64,000 nucleotides of DNA, from the IMG/VR virus record IMGVR_UViG_3300045256_000050, positions 180,987 through 244,986 of that record. One strand, written 5' to 3'. Each line of letters opens with the position of its first letter. Positions within the stretch are counted from its first letter, which is position 1. The stretch is from a virus. The translations under genes were made by a program, and so were the position numbers. Under the pieces are notes generated by a model. It was not told the DNA's origin. It saw nothing but the letters and a program-made list of their open reading frames with translations, and did no database searches. Shown piece after piece: positions 39,269 through 47,680 of this stretch.

Positions 39269-39591
39269 TGCAGGGAATCCCGTTCTTCTCTCTGAAAAAC
39301 GACACGACGGTTCAAGTCGTGACTTGTAATTCAACCTACCAGATTCGCCGGGAGAACGCCGAGTTCACCTGGATGCTGGGCGGGACGAGAAAGGACGGGA
39401 GTACCCGTTACCCGATTTGGTCGCCGATCATGCTCATGGGTTCCACCTGGGGTGGGAGCGATCTGAAGATCGGTTACATCGGCAAGGCGATGCTGTTGGA
39501 CTTCTACGACATCGAGCGGGATCGGACCATCACCACGAGTCCGATCCGCCAGATTGCCTTAATCTACCCGACGGGTCCGCTCTACCTTTAG
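39268..39591 (+). CDS. Hypothetical protein, possibly virion
   Basis: 107 residues, starting MQGIPFFSLKND. Beta-rich (TVQVVTCNSTYQIRR, IWSPIMLMGSTWGG, LKIGYIGKAMLLDFYD). Translationally coupled to the membrane protein upstream. The stop overlaps the convergent gene by four bases. No family identified. Confidence 0.6.
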   Translation: MQGIPFFSLKNDTTVQVVTCNSTYQIRRENAEFTWMLGGTRKDGSTRYPIWSPIMLMGSTWGGSDLKIGYIGKAMLLDFYDIERDRTITTSPIRQIALIYPTGPLYL

Positions 39592-40016
39592 AAGCCAGCG
39601 TTCCAGTTGCTCCGCTCACGGTCCTCGGCGATCTGGGCACCGATGTGGCGTTCGTGTTCCTGAATCAACGCCCTCTTTTCCGGCGTGATCTTCGGTTTGC
39701 CCACATCCTTCTCGGCATCGTAGTGGTAGAACTCGGTCTTATTGGCGAATCCGCCGAACTCGCCGATGGTGTTCAAATGCTCCGGCGGCAGGTAGTCCGG
39801 GTCGAACCCCCACTTCTTCGAGAACGCACGCAAGTCCTTCAACTCACGTTCCGTCACCGGCTGGTTGATCGTTTTGAAGTTGGACTCCATCTCTCGCAAC
39901 TTCTGGACGTGTTCGCCGGTGAGAACCTTTGCACTGTTCTCGACCTGCGTCCATTCCTGGGCGTGGGCACCGTCGTTGTGGAAGATGACCCACCCTTTCT
40001 CTCTTTTTTCTGACAT
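39588..40016 (-). CDS. Hypothetical protein
   Basis: 142 residues, starting MSEKREKGWVIFHND. Charged, helical (VTERELKDLRAFSKKWG), no Cys or membrane span. A 130-base gap upstream holds a GTGCAnGCAGG hairpin but no gene. Function unknown. Confidence 0.6.
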   Translation of the reverse strand: MSEKREKGWVIFHNDGAHAQEWTQVENSAKVLTGEHVQKLREMESNFKTINQPVTERELKDLRAFSKKWGFDPDYLPPEHLNTIGEFGGFANKTEFYHYDAEKDVGKPKITPEKRALIQEHERHIGAQIAEDRERSNWNAGF

Positions 40017-40146
40017 GGGACTTTACCTCTGTTACCTGTTGTGTTATAAAGTAGTGCAAGCAGGGACGCCTGTTCCTGCACTAATGACGCATGTTGCTAT
40101 GGTTCGGGCGCACAAGGGGGTGACACCAAATGCCTGACCGCCAGCG

Positions 40147-41034
40147 TTAAACCCTGCCCAGGTACTCGACGTACTCTGGAATAGCAGTTTCCACAAACCG
40201 CTTGGGAGTGTAACCCAGGCGGTTTGTTATTTTATCTAGGCCGCAGCAGGTAAAGCTCTGATACTTATCTGCGAATGGACATTCGACCCATTCCACTTCA
40301 TTCCCGATCAATTCCGCCAGTCTTCCGAAACTCACCGGGCTTCCGCTGCCCAAGTTGAACACGTCGTTGTGATCGTAGGTCATCGCCAGGATGTTCGCAT
40401 CCACCACGTCCTGAACGTGGACCCAATCCCGCCGCTGCGTGCCATCAGTGAACAATTTCACCTTTCGACCCATCAGCTTGTGCCGGATCATCTGGTGGAT
40501 CATGCTTGCCCGCCGACCCTTGTACTCCTCGCCCGGCCCGTACACGTTGCAGTAACGGAAGCCGATGAACGTGGCCTCCGGGTAAGTGTGTCCGGCCGCA
40601 GCCATCTCGACTTCCATCTGGGCTTTCGACTCGCCGTAGACGTTCAGCGGGTTGATCGCCGTCTGCCCCTCGACGTAAGGTGCGGGTTCCGCCCCGTAGA
40701 TGGCGGTGGAACTGGCGTAAACGAAGTGGCGGCACTCGTACTCGTCGTGCAGTTTCTTCACAACCCGCATCGGCTCGTAGACGTTGGTCTGGAACATCTG
40801 GTCACGGTCGTGACAGAGCGTGTCGTTGTTCGCCCCCTGGTAGAAGACGCAATCAATCCGGCTGGGGAGGACGTTCCAGTTGAGGCCGAAGTTGGATCGG
40901 TACACGACCCGGCAGCCCTTCAGGTCGTTGCCGCCGCCCGAGGACGTGGCCCACACCTGATGACCCAACTCAACGAGACGTGCAGCAAGGTTGCTGCCCA
41001 CGAATCCCGATCCGCCAAGTACCAGTACGTTCAT
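40147..41034 (-). CDS. NAD-dependent sugar epimerase/dehydratase (SDR)
   Basis: 295 residues. N-terminal dinucleotide motif LVLGGSGFVGSNLA, catalytic YGESK with an upstream Ser (VYASSTAIYG), and downstream FRYCNVYGPGEEY. Matches nucleotide-sugar epimerases such as GalE- or UDP-glucuronate-epimerase-type enzymes, which prepare sugars for transfer. Followed upstream by a methyltransferase and a GT9-like gene in one leftward operon. Exact sugar unknown. Confidence 0.92.
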   Translation of the reverse strand: MNVLVLGGSGFVGSNLAARLVELGHQVWATSSGGGNDLKGCRVVYRSNFGLNWNVLPSRIDCVFYQGANNDTLCHDRDQMFQTNVYEPMRVVKKLHDEYECRHFVYASSTAIYGAEPAPYVEGQTAINPLNVYGESKAQMEVEMAAAGHTYPEATFIGFRYCNVYGPGEEYKGRRASMIHQMIRHKLMGRKVKLFTDGTQRRDWVHVQDVVDANILAMTYDHNDVFNLGSGSPVSFGRLAELIGNEVEWVECPFADKYQSFTCCGLDKITNRLGYTPKRFVETAIPEYVEYLGRV

Positions 41035-41035
41035 G

Positions 41036-41683
41036 TTACATCTTTCTGAAAGCGTAAGCGTAGATGCTTTCACGTCCCGCCAGGGTTTCGTTGTCGCTCA
41101 TCGCTTCCAGCTTGAAGCCGGAGTCGGTCATGAACCGGATGAACCCTGCGGAGGTAAAGTAGTAATAGTGTTCGTTCGGCTTGTAGTGTTTGCTCTGCCG
41201 CACGGCCAGGATGTTTTCGAAGATCGGCAGCGAGATGAAGAGGTACTGGCCCGGCCGGACGTGGACGAACATCTCCTGTGGTTCCGGGACGTGTTCCAGC
41301 GTGTCCCACAGCGTCCAGCCTTCGATGTCGTCGGGCTGGGAGACGTAGGGATCGACGTACATGTTCCGGGCCTTCAGCCACTCGACGGCCACCGGGTTGA
41401 TGTCGAAGCCGTACATCTTGGCGTGCGAACTCTCGATGAACTCACCCGACCCGATACCCACGTCGAGCAAAACCTTACAGAACTGGTGCGAGAACGCAAC
41501 CCGGCCTTTGTTCAGCTTGATTGCGATGTCGGAACCCTTCCGGTGAATGTAGTTGTCGAAGTATGACTGGTCGTAATCGACCGAGACGTTCATGTCGGCT
41601 TGGTACATGATGCCCTGCTGCGGGCAGTAGCGAAGATCGGAGCCATAGGGAACGCTCCAATACGATTTAACGACGTTTTGCAT
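41036..41683 (-). CDS. SAM-dependent methyltransferase
   Basis: 215 residues, starting MQNVVKSYWSVPYG. Class I motif LLDVGIGSGEFIE, then GFDINPVAVEWLKARN for the adenosyl contact and LWDTLEHVPEPQEM for motif III. Typical of small-molecule or glycan methyltransferases. It lies between the epimerase and GT9-like genes, so it may methylate a sugar. The start is 33 bases inside the longest reading. Confidence 0.88.
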   Translation of the reverse strand: MQNVVKSYWSVPYGSDLRYCPQQGIMYQADMNVSVDYDQSYFDNYIHRKGSDIAIKLNKGRVAFSHQFCKVLLDVGIGSGEFIESSHAKMYGFDINPVAVEWLKARNMYVDPYVSQPDDIEGWTLWDTLEHVPEPQEMFVHVRPGQYLFISLPIFENILAVRQSKHYKPNEHYYYFTSAGFIRFMTDSGFKLEAMSDNETLAGRESIYAYAFRKM

Positions 41684-41703
41684 GATACCCCTTTTGTGTA
41701 GAG

Positions 41704-41710
41704 GTATATA
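41704..41710 (-). promoter_or_regulatory. TATATAC late-promoter-like motif
   Basis: Minus strand TATATAC 21 bases before the methyltransferase start. It lies at the end of the GT9-like gene, so it is inside the operon. Confidence 0.4.
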
Positions 41711-41712
41711 GC

Positions 41713-42651
41713 TCAACCCGTCGTTTCGTGTGCCCTCAGCCGTTGATAATCTACGCTCCGAGAGATGAACGAAAAGTCCGTTTGCGGGGCGTAGTAGATG
41801 TCCTGGTTGCTGTAACAGTGGGCGTTCCTGCTCCGAACCGCAAGTCTGTCTTTGGTGAAGACTTTAGCGGCGATCACGCTCACCGACGAGTCGATTCCCA
41901 CATACCCGCACCCCTTCTTAAGCACTTCCAGGGCTTGCACTACGGACGTTTTACCGCTCAGGTCCGTAACGAGCGGATCGGTCGGAACCTTCTCCTGCTT
42001 GTCGTTCAGGACGACGAGCGGGAGGCCGTGCAACCGAGCATAACGTAACAAGTCGTTCCAGTCGGCTTCCTTGAAGTCCCGCTCGCTGTTCCTCTTGTCA
42101 GAGGAGTAAGGGGCAACGGTCAGGTATCGGCCGGGGAGTGCAAGGTGGCTGATATCGGCGAGGGTGTGGTTCACGAAGGACGACCCGTTGTAGGCCAAAT
42201 CCCCTTTGCGGATACGAGGGAACACCACGTTGATGCTGTAGTCCTGGGCCATGTAAAACTCGACAGGTGCCCGCTTGGGGCCGAGTTTGGCCTGGACTTC
42301 CGCCTTGTTGTAGAAGCACCAGAAGTTTGTGAAGTCGGACCAGACGACGAGCGGCACTGCCTTGTAGGTCGGGACGGCCTTGAAGCAGGTCTGGATCAGG
42401 TTCGACTTGTGGGTTGCGTAACAGATCGTTTGGAGTTTGTTACGCAACCCGTCGGAGAAGAAAGCCTCGATGGCGAGAACGTCGCCGAGTCCACCTGTAA
42501 GGAGAATCGAAGTTGAAGAAGTCTTGGTTTCGTCGAAGACGACGTTCTGCCGTCGAACACGCTGCGGCCGGACGTTCGGGTTACGAACTACGGTCGCCCG
42601 CTTGGCCTCCTTCATCTGAAGGAGTCGTTGCTTGTAACGCTCGCTTTGCAT
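41713..42651 (-). CDS. GT9-like glycosyltransferase
   Basis: 312 residues. After a basic N-terminal region (RRQNVVFDETK) it has ILLTGGLGDVLAIEAFF, the family 9 entry motif, and near the C-terminus VGIDSSVSVIAAK, a donor-site segment. Heptosyltransferase-like. Similar basic N-terminus plus GLGD or GIGD motifs occur in the proteins from 48751 and 49707, suggesting paralogy. Probable transfer of sugars to a phage or host glycan. Confidence 0.72.
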   Translation of the reverse strand: MQSERYKQRLLQMKEAKRATVVRNPNVRPQRVRRQNVVFDETKTSSTSILLTGGLGDVLAIEAFFSDGLRNKLQTICYATHKSNLIQTCFKAVPTYKAVPLVVWSDFTNFWCFYNKAEVQAKLGPKRAPVEFYMAQDYSINVVFPRIRKGDLAYNGSSFVNHTLADISHLALPGRYLTVAPYSSDKRNSERDFKEADWNDLLRYARLHGLPLVVLNDKQEKVPTDPLVTDLSGKTSVVQALEVLKKGCGYVGIDSSVSVIAAKVFTKDRLAVRSRNAHCYSNQDIYYAPQTDFSFISRSVDYQRLRAHETTG

Positions 42652-42654
42652 CCA

Positions 42655-43050
42655 TTATTTAGCAGCGGCTTTGGCGGGTTTGGCTTCTTCGAGGATCGCA
42701 TTGACGTTGTGAATCTCGATCAGGGCCAGCTTCTTGTCGGTGAACTGCTTGGCTTCCTGCAAGAGCTTCGGACGGACGCCGAGGAGAACACGGTCGCCGA
42801 CGTTGAGCTTCACGTCTTCCTGCTTGACGCACGGGCCGAAGGCCACGATGTAAGCCTGCTCGCTGCCGACCTTAGCGTCTTCCTTCAGGTAGAGCTTGGT
42901 CGCCAGTACGGCTTCCGGGTTAATGAGTTCTACGAGAATCGTAGAGCCAGCCGGGCGGATGCCGGTGATCGCCGGGACGCTTGCTACGCTCGTCTCTTCC
43001 TTGTCATTCTTGCCGGGGAGGAAGACGCCACCATCTGTTTTTTTAACCAT
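42655..43050 (-). CDS. GroES-like co-chaperonin
   Basis: 131 residues. A short leader is followed by the Cpn10 pattern: RPAGSTILVELINPE, a mobile-loop-like segment (LYLKEDAKVG), YIVAFGPCVK, KLNVGDRVLLG and IEIHNVNAIL. T4 gp31 and related phage proteins replace GroES to fold the capsid. The C-terminal Ala/Lys tail is extra. It is close upstream of the GT9-like gene. Confidence 0.82.
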   Translation of the reverse strand: MVKKTDGGVFLPGKNDKEETSVASVPAITGIRPAGSTILVELINPEAVLATKLYLKEDAKVGSEQAYIVAFGPCVKQEDVKLNVGDRVLLGVRPKLLQEAKQFTDKKLALIEIHNVNAILEEAKPAKAAAK

Positions 43051-43118
43051 GTTGCATTCCTTTCTTTAGGGTCGGACGTAACTAATATAAGTAAGGCGAA
43101 CAGCATTTAGGAGACGGC

Positions 43119-43991
43119 ATGCCATTTTATCTGAATCCATTTTCCTCGGACTTCACCGGAGCTTGGGTGTTGTCCGACAGGAAATACAGCATCGACTTCA
43201 AGGTTCCACGGAACTCCGGGCGGGGCGACGAGTACGTTGTTTCGTATGCCGGTCCCGGCCCGTTCGATCTGAACGGCAACGACCGGGACGGCAACAGCAA
43301 GGACGTTCTGGTCGTCGTGTTCGCCCTGAACGACCCGAAAAACTGGACCGAACATTCGGTCACGATCTCGGCTACCGACCTGAGTGCCGTCACCGCAACC
43401 GAGGTTGTTTCTTCACTGAACACCGACCCGCTGTTCTCCGACTTCTTCACCGCCTCTCTGAAGGACGACCAGGGGAACGGGGTCTTCCGTGTTGTGATTC
43501 GCCAGAAGAAGCCGATCCAACAGTTCCGGTTCTACATCAAGCCGGGCCGGGCTGAGGAGACGCTGAAGTTCAACAAGTTCGTAGGCGTGAGTGAGATTCC
43601 GTCGTTCTTCGCCCGCCACACGATTGCCAACCGCTTTACTTACGCTGACAGCCAGAACATGTTGATCGAACTCGTGCCGGGTTCGTCCGACGTGGACGCC
43701 GATGTCATCACCAACGCCGTTGACGCTTACGGCGTCAGCAAGGGCTACGACAGCGGCACGGTTCAGGCCGACTGGCAGTTGCTCCGTGGTCGGGCCGGTT
43801 TGTTCAACTTCCAGAAGATTACTGTTGACGGAAGCGACCGAATCACGCAAATTATTGAATACCCGGCAGGTGCAGTGGCCGGTGACATGGCTCGGTTGAT
43901 CGGTTACACCTACACGGGTGGTAACACCAAGCCGGATACTATTACGGAAATCCCGTACACGCTGCAAACTGGTGATCTCGTAACGCCGTAA
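43119..43991 (+). CDS. Virion structural protein
   Basis: 290 residues, starting MPFYLNPFSSDF after TTTAGGAG. Beta-rich (YVVSYAGPGPF, VVVFALNDPKNWT, FRFYIKPGRAEETL), with an Ala/Asp helix. No signal peptide. Behind a possible TATA-type site (ATATAAG). Likely a head or tail tube/shaft protein, but no family is assigned. Confidence 0.65.
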   Translation: MPFYLNPFSSDFTGAWVLSDRKYSIDFKVPRNSGRGDEYVVSYAGPGPFDLNGNDRDGNSKDVLVVVFALNDPKNWTEHSVTISATDLSAVTATEVVSSLNTDPLFSDFFTASLKDDQGNGVFRVVIRQKKPIQQFRFYIKPGRAEETLKFNKFVGVSEIPSFFARHTIANRFTYADSQNMLIELVPGSSDVDADVITNAVDAYGVSKGYDSGTVQADWQLLRGRAGLFNFQKITVDGSDRITQIIEYPAGAVAGDMARLIGYTYTGGNTKPDTITEIPYTLQTGDLVTP

Positions 43992-44001
43992 GGAGTTTAA
44001 C

Positions 44002-44196
44002 ATGAAGAAGGTATTGTTCGCTGCCCTGTTCCTCGTCGTCGGTTTCGTCGTCGGGGCACACGCCGGGAAGTGCCCGGTGATGAAGGGTCTGTGTCCGTTC
44101 GCTAAGGCCGCTTGTTGCGACAAGGCTGGCTGTTGCGTTGGGAATTGTAGCTGCGGCGACCAGTGCTGCTGCTGCGAAGCCTGCTGCAAGAAGTAA
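44002..44196 (+). CDS. Secreted Cys-rich (metallothionein-like) peptide
   Basis: 64 residues. Signal peptide KKVLFAALFLVVGFVVGAHA with AHA cleavage. The mature 43 residues contain 14 Cys in CC, CxC and CCCC groups (KAACCDKAGCCVGNCSCG, QCCCCEACCKK). This suggests metal binding or tight disulfides. Small secreted Cys-rich proteins of this type are seen in planctomycetes. Ten bases after a virion gene, so probably coexpressed. Confidence 0.7.
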   Translation: MKKVLFAALFLVVGFVVGAHAGKCPVMKGLCPFAKAACCDKAGCCVGNCSCGDQCCCCEACCKK

Positions 44197-44238
44197 TAAC
44201 GCCTGACCTAGATAGTCTAGGTAACAAAAGGCGTTCAA

Positions 44239-44985
44239 ATGGATTACTACACAACATTGGGTGTGGCGAGAACCGCCACACCCGAAGAGATTCACAAAGC
44301 ATATCGCAAGCTCGCCATGAAGTACCACCCGGACCGCAATCCGGGTGATGACGAGGCCGTCGAAAAGTTCAAGGAAGTCGCCAACGCATACGAAGTCCTC
44401 GGGGACGACGTGAAGCGTTCGACCTACGACCGTCAGGGCTACTACGGGCGGCGTCCGCCCTCTCCCCCGCCCCCTCCCAAGAAAGACAACAAAAAGAAAG
44501 AACCTCCTCCGAAGACGCACGTCCACGTCAACCCGGATGAGATTCAGTGCAGCTACTTCGGGGGTACGACCACGGGGCGGAACGTGATGACGCACCTGTA
44601 TCTGACCAAAGAGCAGATGAAGATGGGCGGCAAGCACGAAGTCCACGTCAAGAAGCGGGAGATGTGTTCGAACTGCAACGGCGACGGGAACAGCAACCGT
44701 GTCTGTCAAATCTGCCGGGGTAGCGGTCGGCTCACGCACTTGGTCTACGGCGGGTTTCGGGAGATGGCTCCCGAGTGCCAGATGTGCAAGGGCGAGGGTA
44801 TCATCTACGTCCCATGCCGTCAGTGCAGGGGCGATGGGGTGAACCTCTGGGGCATTCGTTCTGTTACCGTATCCGTGCCGTCGAACTGTCAGAGCGGGCA
44901 ACAGATCACGGTCGCCGGAGAAGGGGAGCTTGCCCCGCTGAAGTCACCGGGCTACCTGAGAGTTGTTGTTTTAGAGAAGCCATGA
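44239..44985 (+). CDS. dnaJ: DnaJ-like co-chaperone
   Basis: 248 residues. J domain 1-70 with [11 protein letters not shown] and the HPD motif, a Pro-rich linker, and a zinc domain with four CxxCxGxG-type repeats ([32 protein letters not shown]). It ends with a substrate-binding segment shorter than in host DnaJ. It would recruit host DnaK to fold phage proteins. The Pro-rich linker replaces the Gly/Phe region. Confidence 0.93.
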   Translation: MDYYTTLGVARTATPEEIHKAYRKLAMKYHPDRNPGDDEAVEKFKEVANAYEVLGDDVKRSTYDRQGYYGRRPPSPPPPPKKDNKKKEPPPKTHVHVNPDEIQCSYFGGTTTGRNVMTHLYLTKEQMKMGGKHEVHVKKREMCSNCNGDGNSNRVCQICRGSGRLTHLVYGGFREMAPECQMCKGEGIIYVPCRQCRGDGVNLWGIRSVTVSVPSNCQSGQQITVAGEGELAPLKSPGYLRVVVLEKP

Positions 44986-45015
44986 AAAAACAGTTCCGTA
45001 TTACTGTTATATCAC

Positions 45016-45486
45016 ATGGAAAACAAACGCTGCTCCAAGTGTGAAAAAACACTTGCACTGAATGACGAGAACTTCGTGCCGAGGAAGATCGGGAAGATTG
45101 GCTGGTATGCCGAGTGTCGAGCTTGTCGTAACAAGAACATGGCTCGTTACATGAAGAAGAAAAGACAACAAGAACCCGGCATTTGGGCTGAGTCCGACAG
45201 AAAAACCAAAGAGAAGCTTAAGGCCGAAGTGTTCGAGCATTACTGCCCGGACGGAATTAAGTGTGCCAAGTGCCCATTCACTGATCTCAGGGCTTTAACC
45301 ATAGATCACATCAACGGCGATGGTTACAAGCATACCTTCCCAAGTGGCAAGCGAATGACGGGGGCACCACTGTATCGATGGATTAAGAAGCACAACTACC
45401 CTAAAGACCTACAAGTGTTGTGCATGAACTGTCAGTGGATCAAGCGTCACGAAAACCAAGAACACAATCACAAACAGCGGACATAA
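45016..45486 (+). CDS. HNH homing endonuclease, free-standing
   Basis: 156 residues. N-terminal CSKCEKT and CRACR zinc knuckle; C-terminal HNH with LTIDHINGDGYKH, YRWIKKHNYPKDLQVLCMNCQWIKRHEN. This type is found in mobile HNH enzymes of phages. Its start (ATG with no strong RBS) follows the DnaJ gene by 30 bases. It lies beside a structural gene with a degenerate LAGLIDADG gene on the other side. Confidence 0.85.
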   Translation: MENKRCSKCEKTLALNDENFVPRKIGKIGWYAECRACRNKNMARYMKKKRQQEPGIWAESDRKTKEKLKAEVFEHYCPDGIKCAKCPFTDLRALTIDHINGDGYKHTFPSGKRMTGAPLYRWIKKHNYPKDLQVLCMNCQWIKRHENQEHNHKQRT

Positions 45487-45490
45487 AAAA

Positions 45491-45584
45491 TCATAGCCGC
45501 ACCTTGCGGTACGGCTATGAAATAGGTAACAGTGGTATCAGGCGTCTATGATACACCGCCACTTGGGGCGTCCGACCCCAGGTG
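45491..45584 (-). terminator. Terminator and further hairpins after the 45600..45932 gene
   Basis: Minus strand TCATAGCCG(TACCGCAAGGTG)CGGCTATGA followed by TTTTTT (45485-45520) is a good terminator. Closer to the stop lies a second stem, CACCTGGGG/CCCCAAGTG (45560-45584). Confidence 0.7.
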
Positions 45585-45599
45585 ATTTGGAAAAAGGGC

Positions 45600-45932
45600 T
45601 TAGAGAGCCAGACCCTTCTTGACGATAGCGTACTGGATCACGTCGCTGGACGTACCTGCGAAGGTGATCGTGGTGTCGTTTGCATTGAAGGTCAACACGG
45701 CCTTGACGGCTGCGGCAGCGGTCTTGTCGGTTGCGACTACGATGTAGTCACCAACAACGCCGGACAGAAGCGGAAGCTTGACGGTAGCAGCGCCACCCGA
45801 CAGCGTAACTTCATCAGCAACCATAACACGAGGACCGAGCAGGCGACCAACGCCAACCGTCCAGTGCTTCGAACCCATGTTCGAGCCTTCGACAGAACCC
45901 TGGCCTACGCCAGTTACAGAAGTAGCACCCAT
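45600..45932 (-). CDS. Small virion protein, possible head decoration
   Basis: 110 residues, starting MGATSVTGVGQGS after AGGAG. Gly/Ala/Thr/Val-rich beta sequence (EVTLSGGAATVKLPLL, YIVVATDKTAAAAVKAVLTF). Size and composition suit a small capsid decoration protein. It has its own terminator and sits between two homing-endonuclease genes. No family named. Confidence 0.6.
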   Translation of the reverse strand: MGATSVTGVGQGSVEGSNMGSKHWTVGVGRLLGPRVMVADEVTLSGGAATVKLPLLSGVVGDYIVVATDKTAAAAVKAVLTFNANDTTITFAGTSSDVIQYAIVKKGLAL

Positions 45933-46057
45933 TGTATTCTCCTATGTGGAAGTTGGGTTAAGTTTCACAATTCTCGCCTTGCTACAATTAGATACGCACC
46001 ACTTCTAATTCTGTTCTTGTCCTGGGATAATCCCTCGCTCCCTGGATAACTACCTCT

Positions 46058-46918
46058 ATGAGAGCTTTCCGGTTGATTTTCTTTCGCTGCTCCGTCACAA
46101 AACAATACTTCGTACACCTTTGTGAAGACAGGTCGAGCGGCGTTGAAGAAGTGAAGAGATTCTGTCCCACGCCGCTCGACGTGTTGGGCGACGTGTGCCC
46201 GGCCTCGTCGATGGACTACATGAAGATATGTGAGATTTGCGAGAGCCAGCACGGCTGGTTCTTACCCAACGACATAGCGACGGCCTGGGTGGACGGGCTG
46301 ATCTCAGGCGAGCGGACGCTGGACGAGATGTACAGCGGTGGGTCCAACCCGCACGTCAAGGGCATGACTAATGCGACGAGTCAGCAGTGGCAGATCATCA
46401 CGGGAAGCCTGATGGGAGCGGGATACATACAGGAGGTTGGTTCTGGTCACTGTTTCGGAATGACCGAGAGTAAGGACAAGGACTGGCTCGGGTATAAAGT
46501 AGCAGAGCTTTGTGAGTTGGGGAATCCGACGTTCTTCGAGGACGGCGGGAGATTCCGCTGGCGGACCAGGGTGGACGCAATCTCGTTCGACCTGTTCCGG
46601 CAGAACCACTATACGAAGCGTCAAAAAACCATCAGGCCGGTCGTACTTGAGCAAATCATGGACACCGGCTTGATGGTGTGGTACATGGACAAGGGGTTCT
46701 GGCGAACCCCAACGACCATCGCATTTCGCACCAGCTATCTCGACGACAAGGGCAACCGTGCCATCGTGAACTTCCTGAACTCCGTTGACATCAACGCCGA
46801 GTTCAAGAAGTACGAGCGGTCCAAGCAGATTGTGTTAGACAAAGAGGGGACGGAGACGTTCCTGGCGACCATCTCCGGGCGGGTGCCGCACTTCATGGAG
46901 TACCGGCTAGAGTCTTAG
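46058..46918 (+). CDS. Degenerate LAGLIDADG endonuclease-like protein
   Basis: 286 residues. Two LAGLIDADG-type segments are visible: IITGSLMGAGYI and LMVWYMDKGFW. In active enzymes the positions before the final G are acidic; here they are Ala and Lys. The rest of the fold looks intact. A CEICE segment may bind metal at the N-terminus. It could be an inactive homing enzyme, a maturase or a repurposed DNA-binding protein. Confidence 0.65.
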   Translation: MRAFRLIFFRCSVTKQYFVHLCEDRSSGVEEVKRFCPTPLDVLGDVCPASSMDYMKICEICESQHGWFLPNDIATAWVDGLISGERTLDEMYSGGSNPHVKGMTNATSQQWQIITGSLMGAGYIQEVGSGHCFGMTESKDKDWLGYKVAELCELGNPTFFEDGGRFRWRTRVDAISFDLFRQNHYTKRQKTIRPVVLEQIMDTGLMVWYMDKGFWRTPTTIAFRTSYLDDKGNRAIVNFLNSVDINAEFKKYERSKQIVLDKEGTETFLATISGRVPHFMEYRLES

Positions 46919-47435
46919 CACAGTAGTCGTACATGGCGATGCTGGAAGCACAGCCTACGTTCAGTGAACGCACGCTGCCGTACTGACGGATGTAAAGAAT
47001 CCGCTCGCACAAGTTCCGCAACTCCGGCACGAGGCCGATGTCCTCCTGGCCGAACACCATGACGACGTGCTTGTCCTTCGGCCACTGGAAAGTCTCCACC
47101 GGCACGGCGTCGTCGCCGGTGTCGAAGCCGACGACGCAGCAGTCCTTCAGGTCGAGTTCTTCAGTGAACTTCACGAACTTCAGGTTCTCGTACAGGTGCG
47201 TGCCGACGGTGCCCCGCCGGTCGAACTGCTTGCGGCCGTAGACGATCACTTCCTTCGCCAAGAAGGCGTTGGCGTTGCGGATGACCGTGCCGATGTTGAA
47301 GTCCTTGAACTGGTTGGAGATCAGGACGCTGAAGTTGTGACGCTTCGTGTCCAGGTTGCCCTTGATCGCCTCCGTCGTCCAATACTTGTAGACATCAATC
47401 ACATTCCGGTGATCGGTCGTTTCGAACTTTGTCAT
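46893..47435 (-). CDS. SpoU-type RNA 2'-O-methyltransferase
   Basis: 180 residues. The trefoil-knot signatures are NIGTVIRNANAF (motif 1), VVMVFGQEDIGL (motif 2) and RSLNVGCASSIAMYDY (motif 3). TrmH-like enzymes methylate the 2'-OH of tRNA or rRNA. It may modify phage or host tRNA or rRNA. RBS weak; the start overlaps the small upstream gene. Convergent with the LAGLIDADG gene, overlapping by 26 bases. Confidence 0.92.
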   Translation of the reverse strand: MTKFETTDHRNVIDVYKYWTTEAIKGNLDTKRHNFSVLISNQFKDFNIGTVIRNANAFLAKEVIVYGRKQFDRRGTVGTHLYENLKFVKFTEELDLKDCCVVGFDTGDDAVPVETFQWPKDKHVVMVFGQEDIGLVPELRNLCERILYIRQYGSVRSLNVGCASSIAMYDYCAKTLAGTP

Positions 47436-47607
47436 AGACCCAGACTTCCCGGTTGGTGGCCGAGTGCCGCTGGAGTTTCCAGCCCAAACACTTCAACTGC
47501 ACCCGATCCTCGATGCTGATCCTTTTACTTGCTTTGACGATCCAGTAAAGGTCGTATTCTTCTGCCTCGGCTTGGTGGCCGAGCATTCTGTACCCAGGGG
47601 GTAACAT
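47395..47607 (-). CDS. Small hypothetical protein
   Basis: 70 residues, starting MLPPGYRMLGHQ after GTGAGG. Alpha/beta, ends DKVRNDRSPECD. It overlaps the SpoU gene by 41 bases, so the start of that gene lies within it. Function unknown. Confidence 0.55.
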   Translation of the reverse strand: MLPPGYRMLGHQAEAEEYDLYWIVKASKRISIEDRVQLKCLGWKLQRHSATNREVWVYDKVRNDRSPECD

Positions 47608-47680
47608 AGAGCCTCACTTTGCTCCAAAATCATAGCACAAGAGCGATATAACTTCAACTCTTATAGATGAAAGGAAACAC

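Noticed and set aside
40017-40146. Possible 12-codon peptide in the gap before the epimerase gene end
   Set aside because: Too short, with no ribosome site; only a weak hairpin is present.
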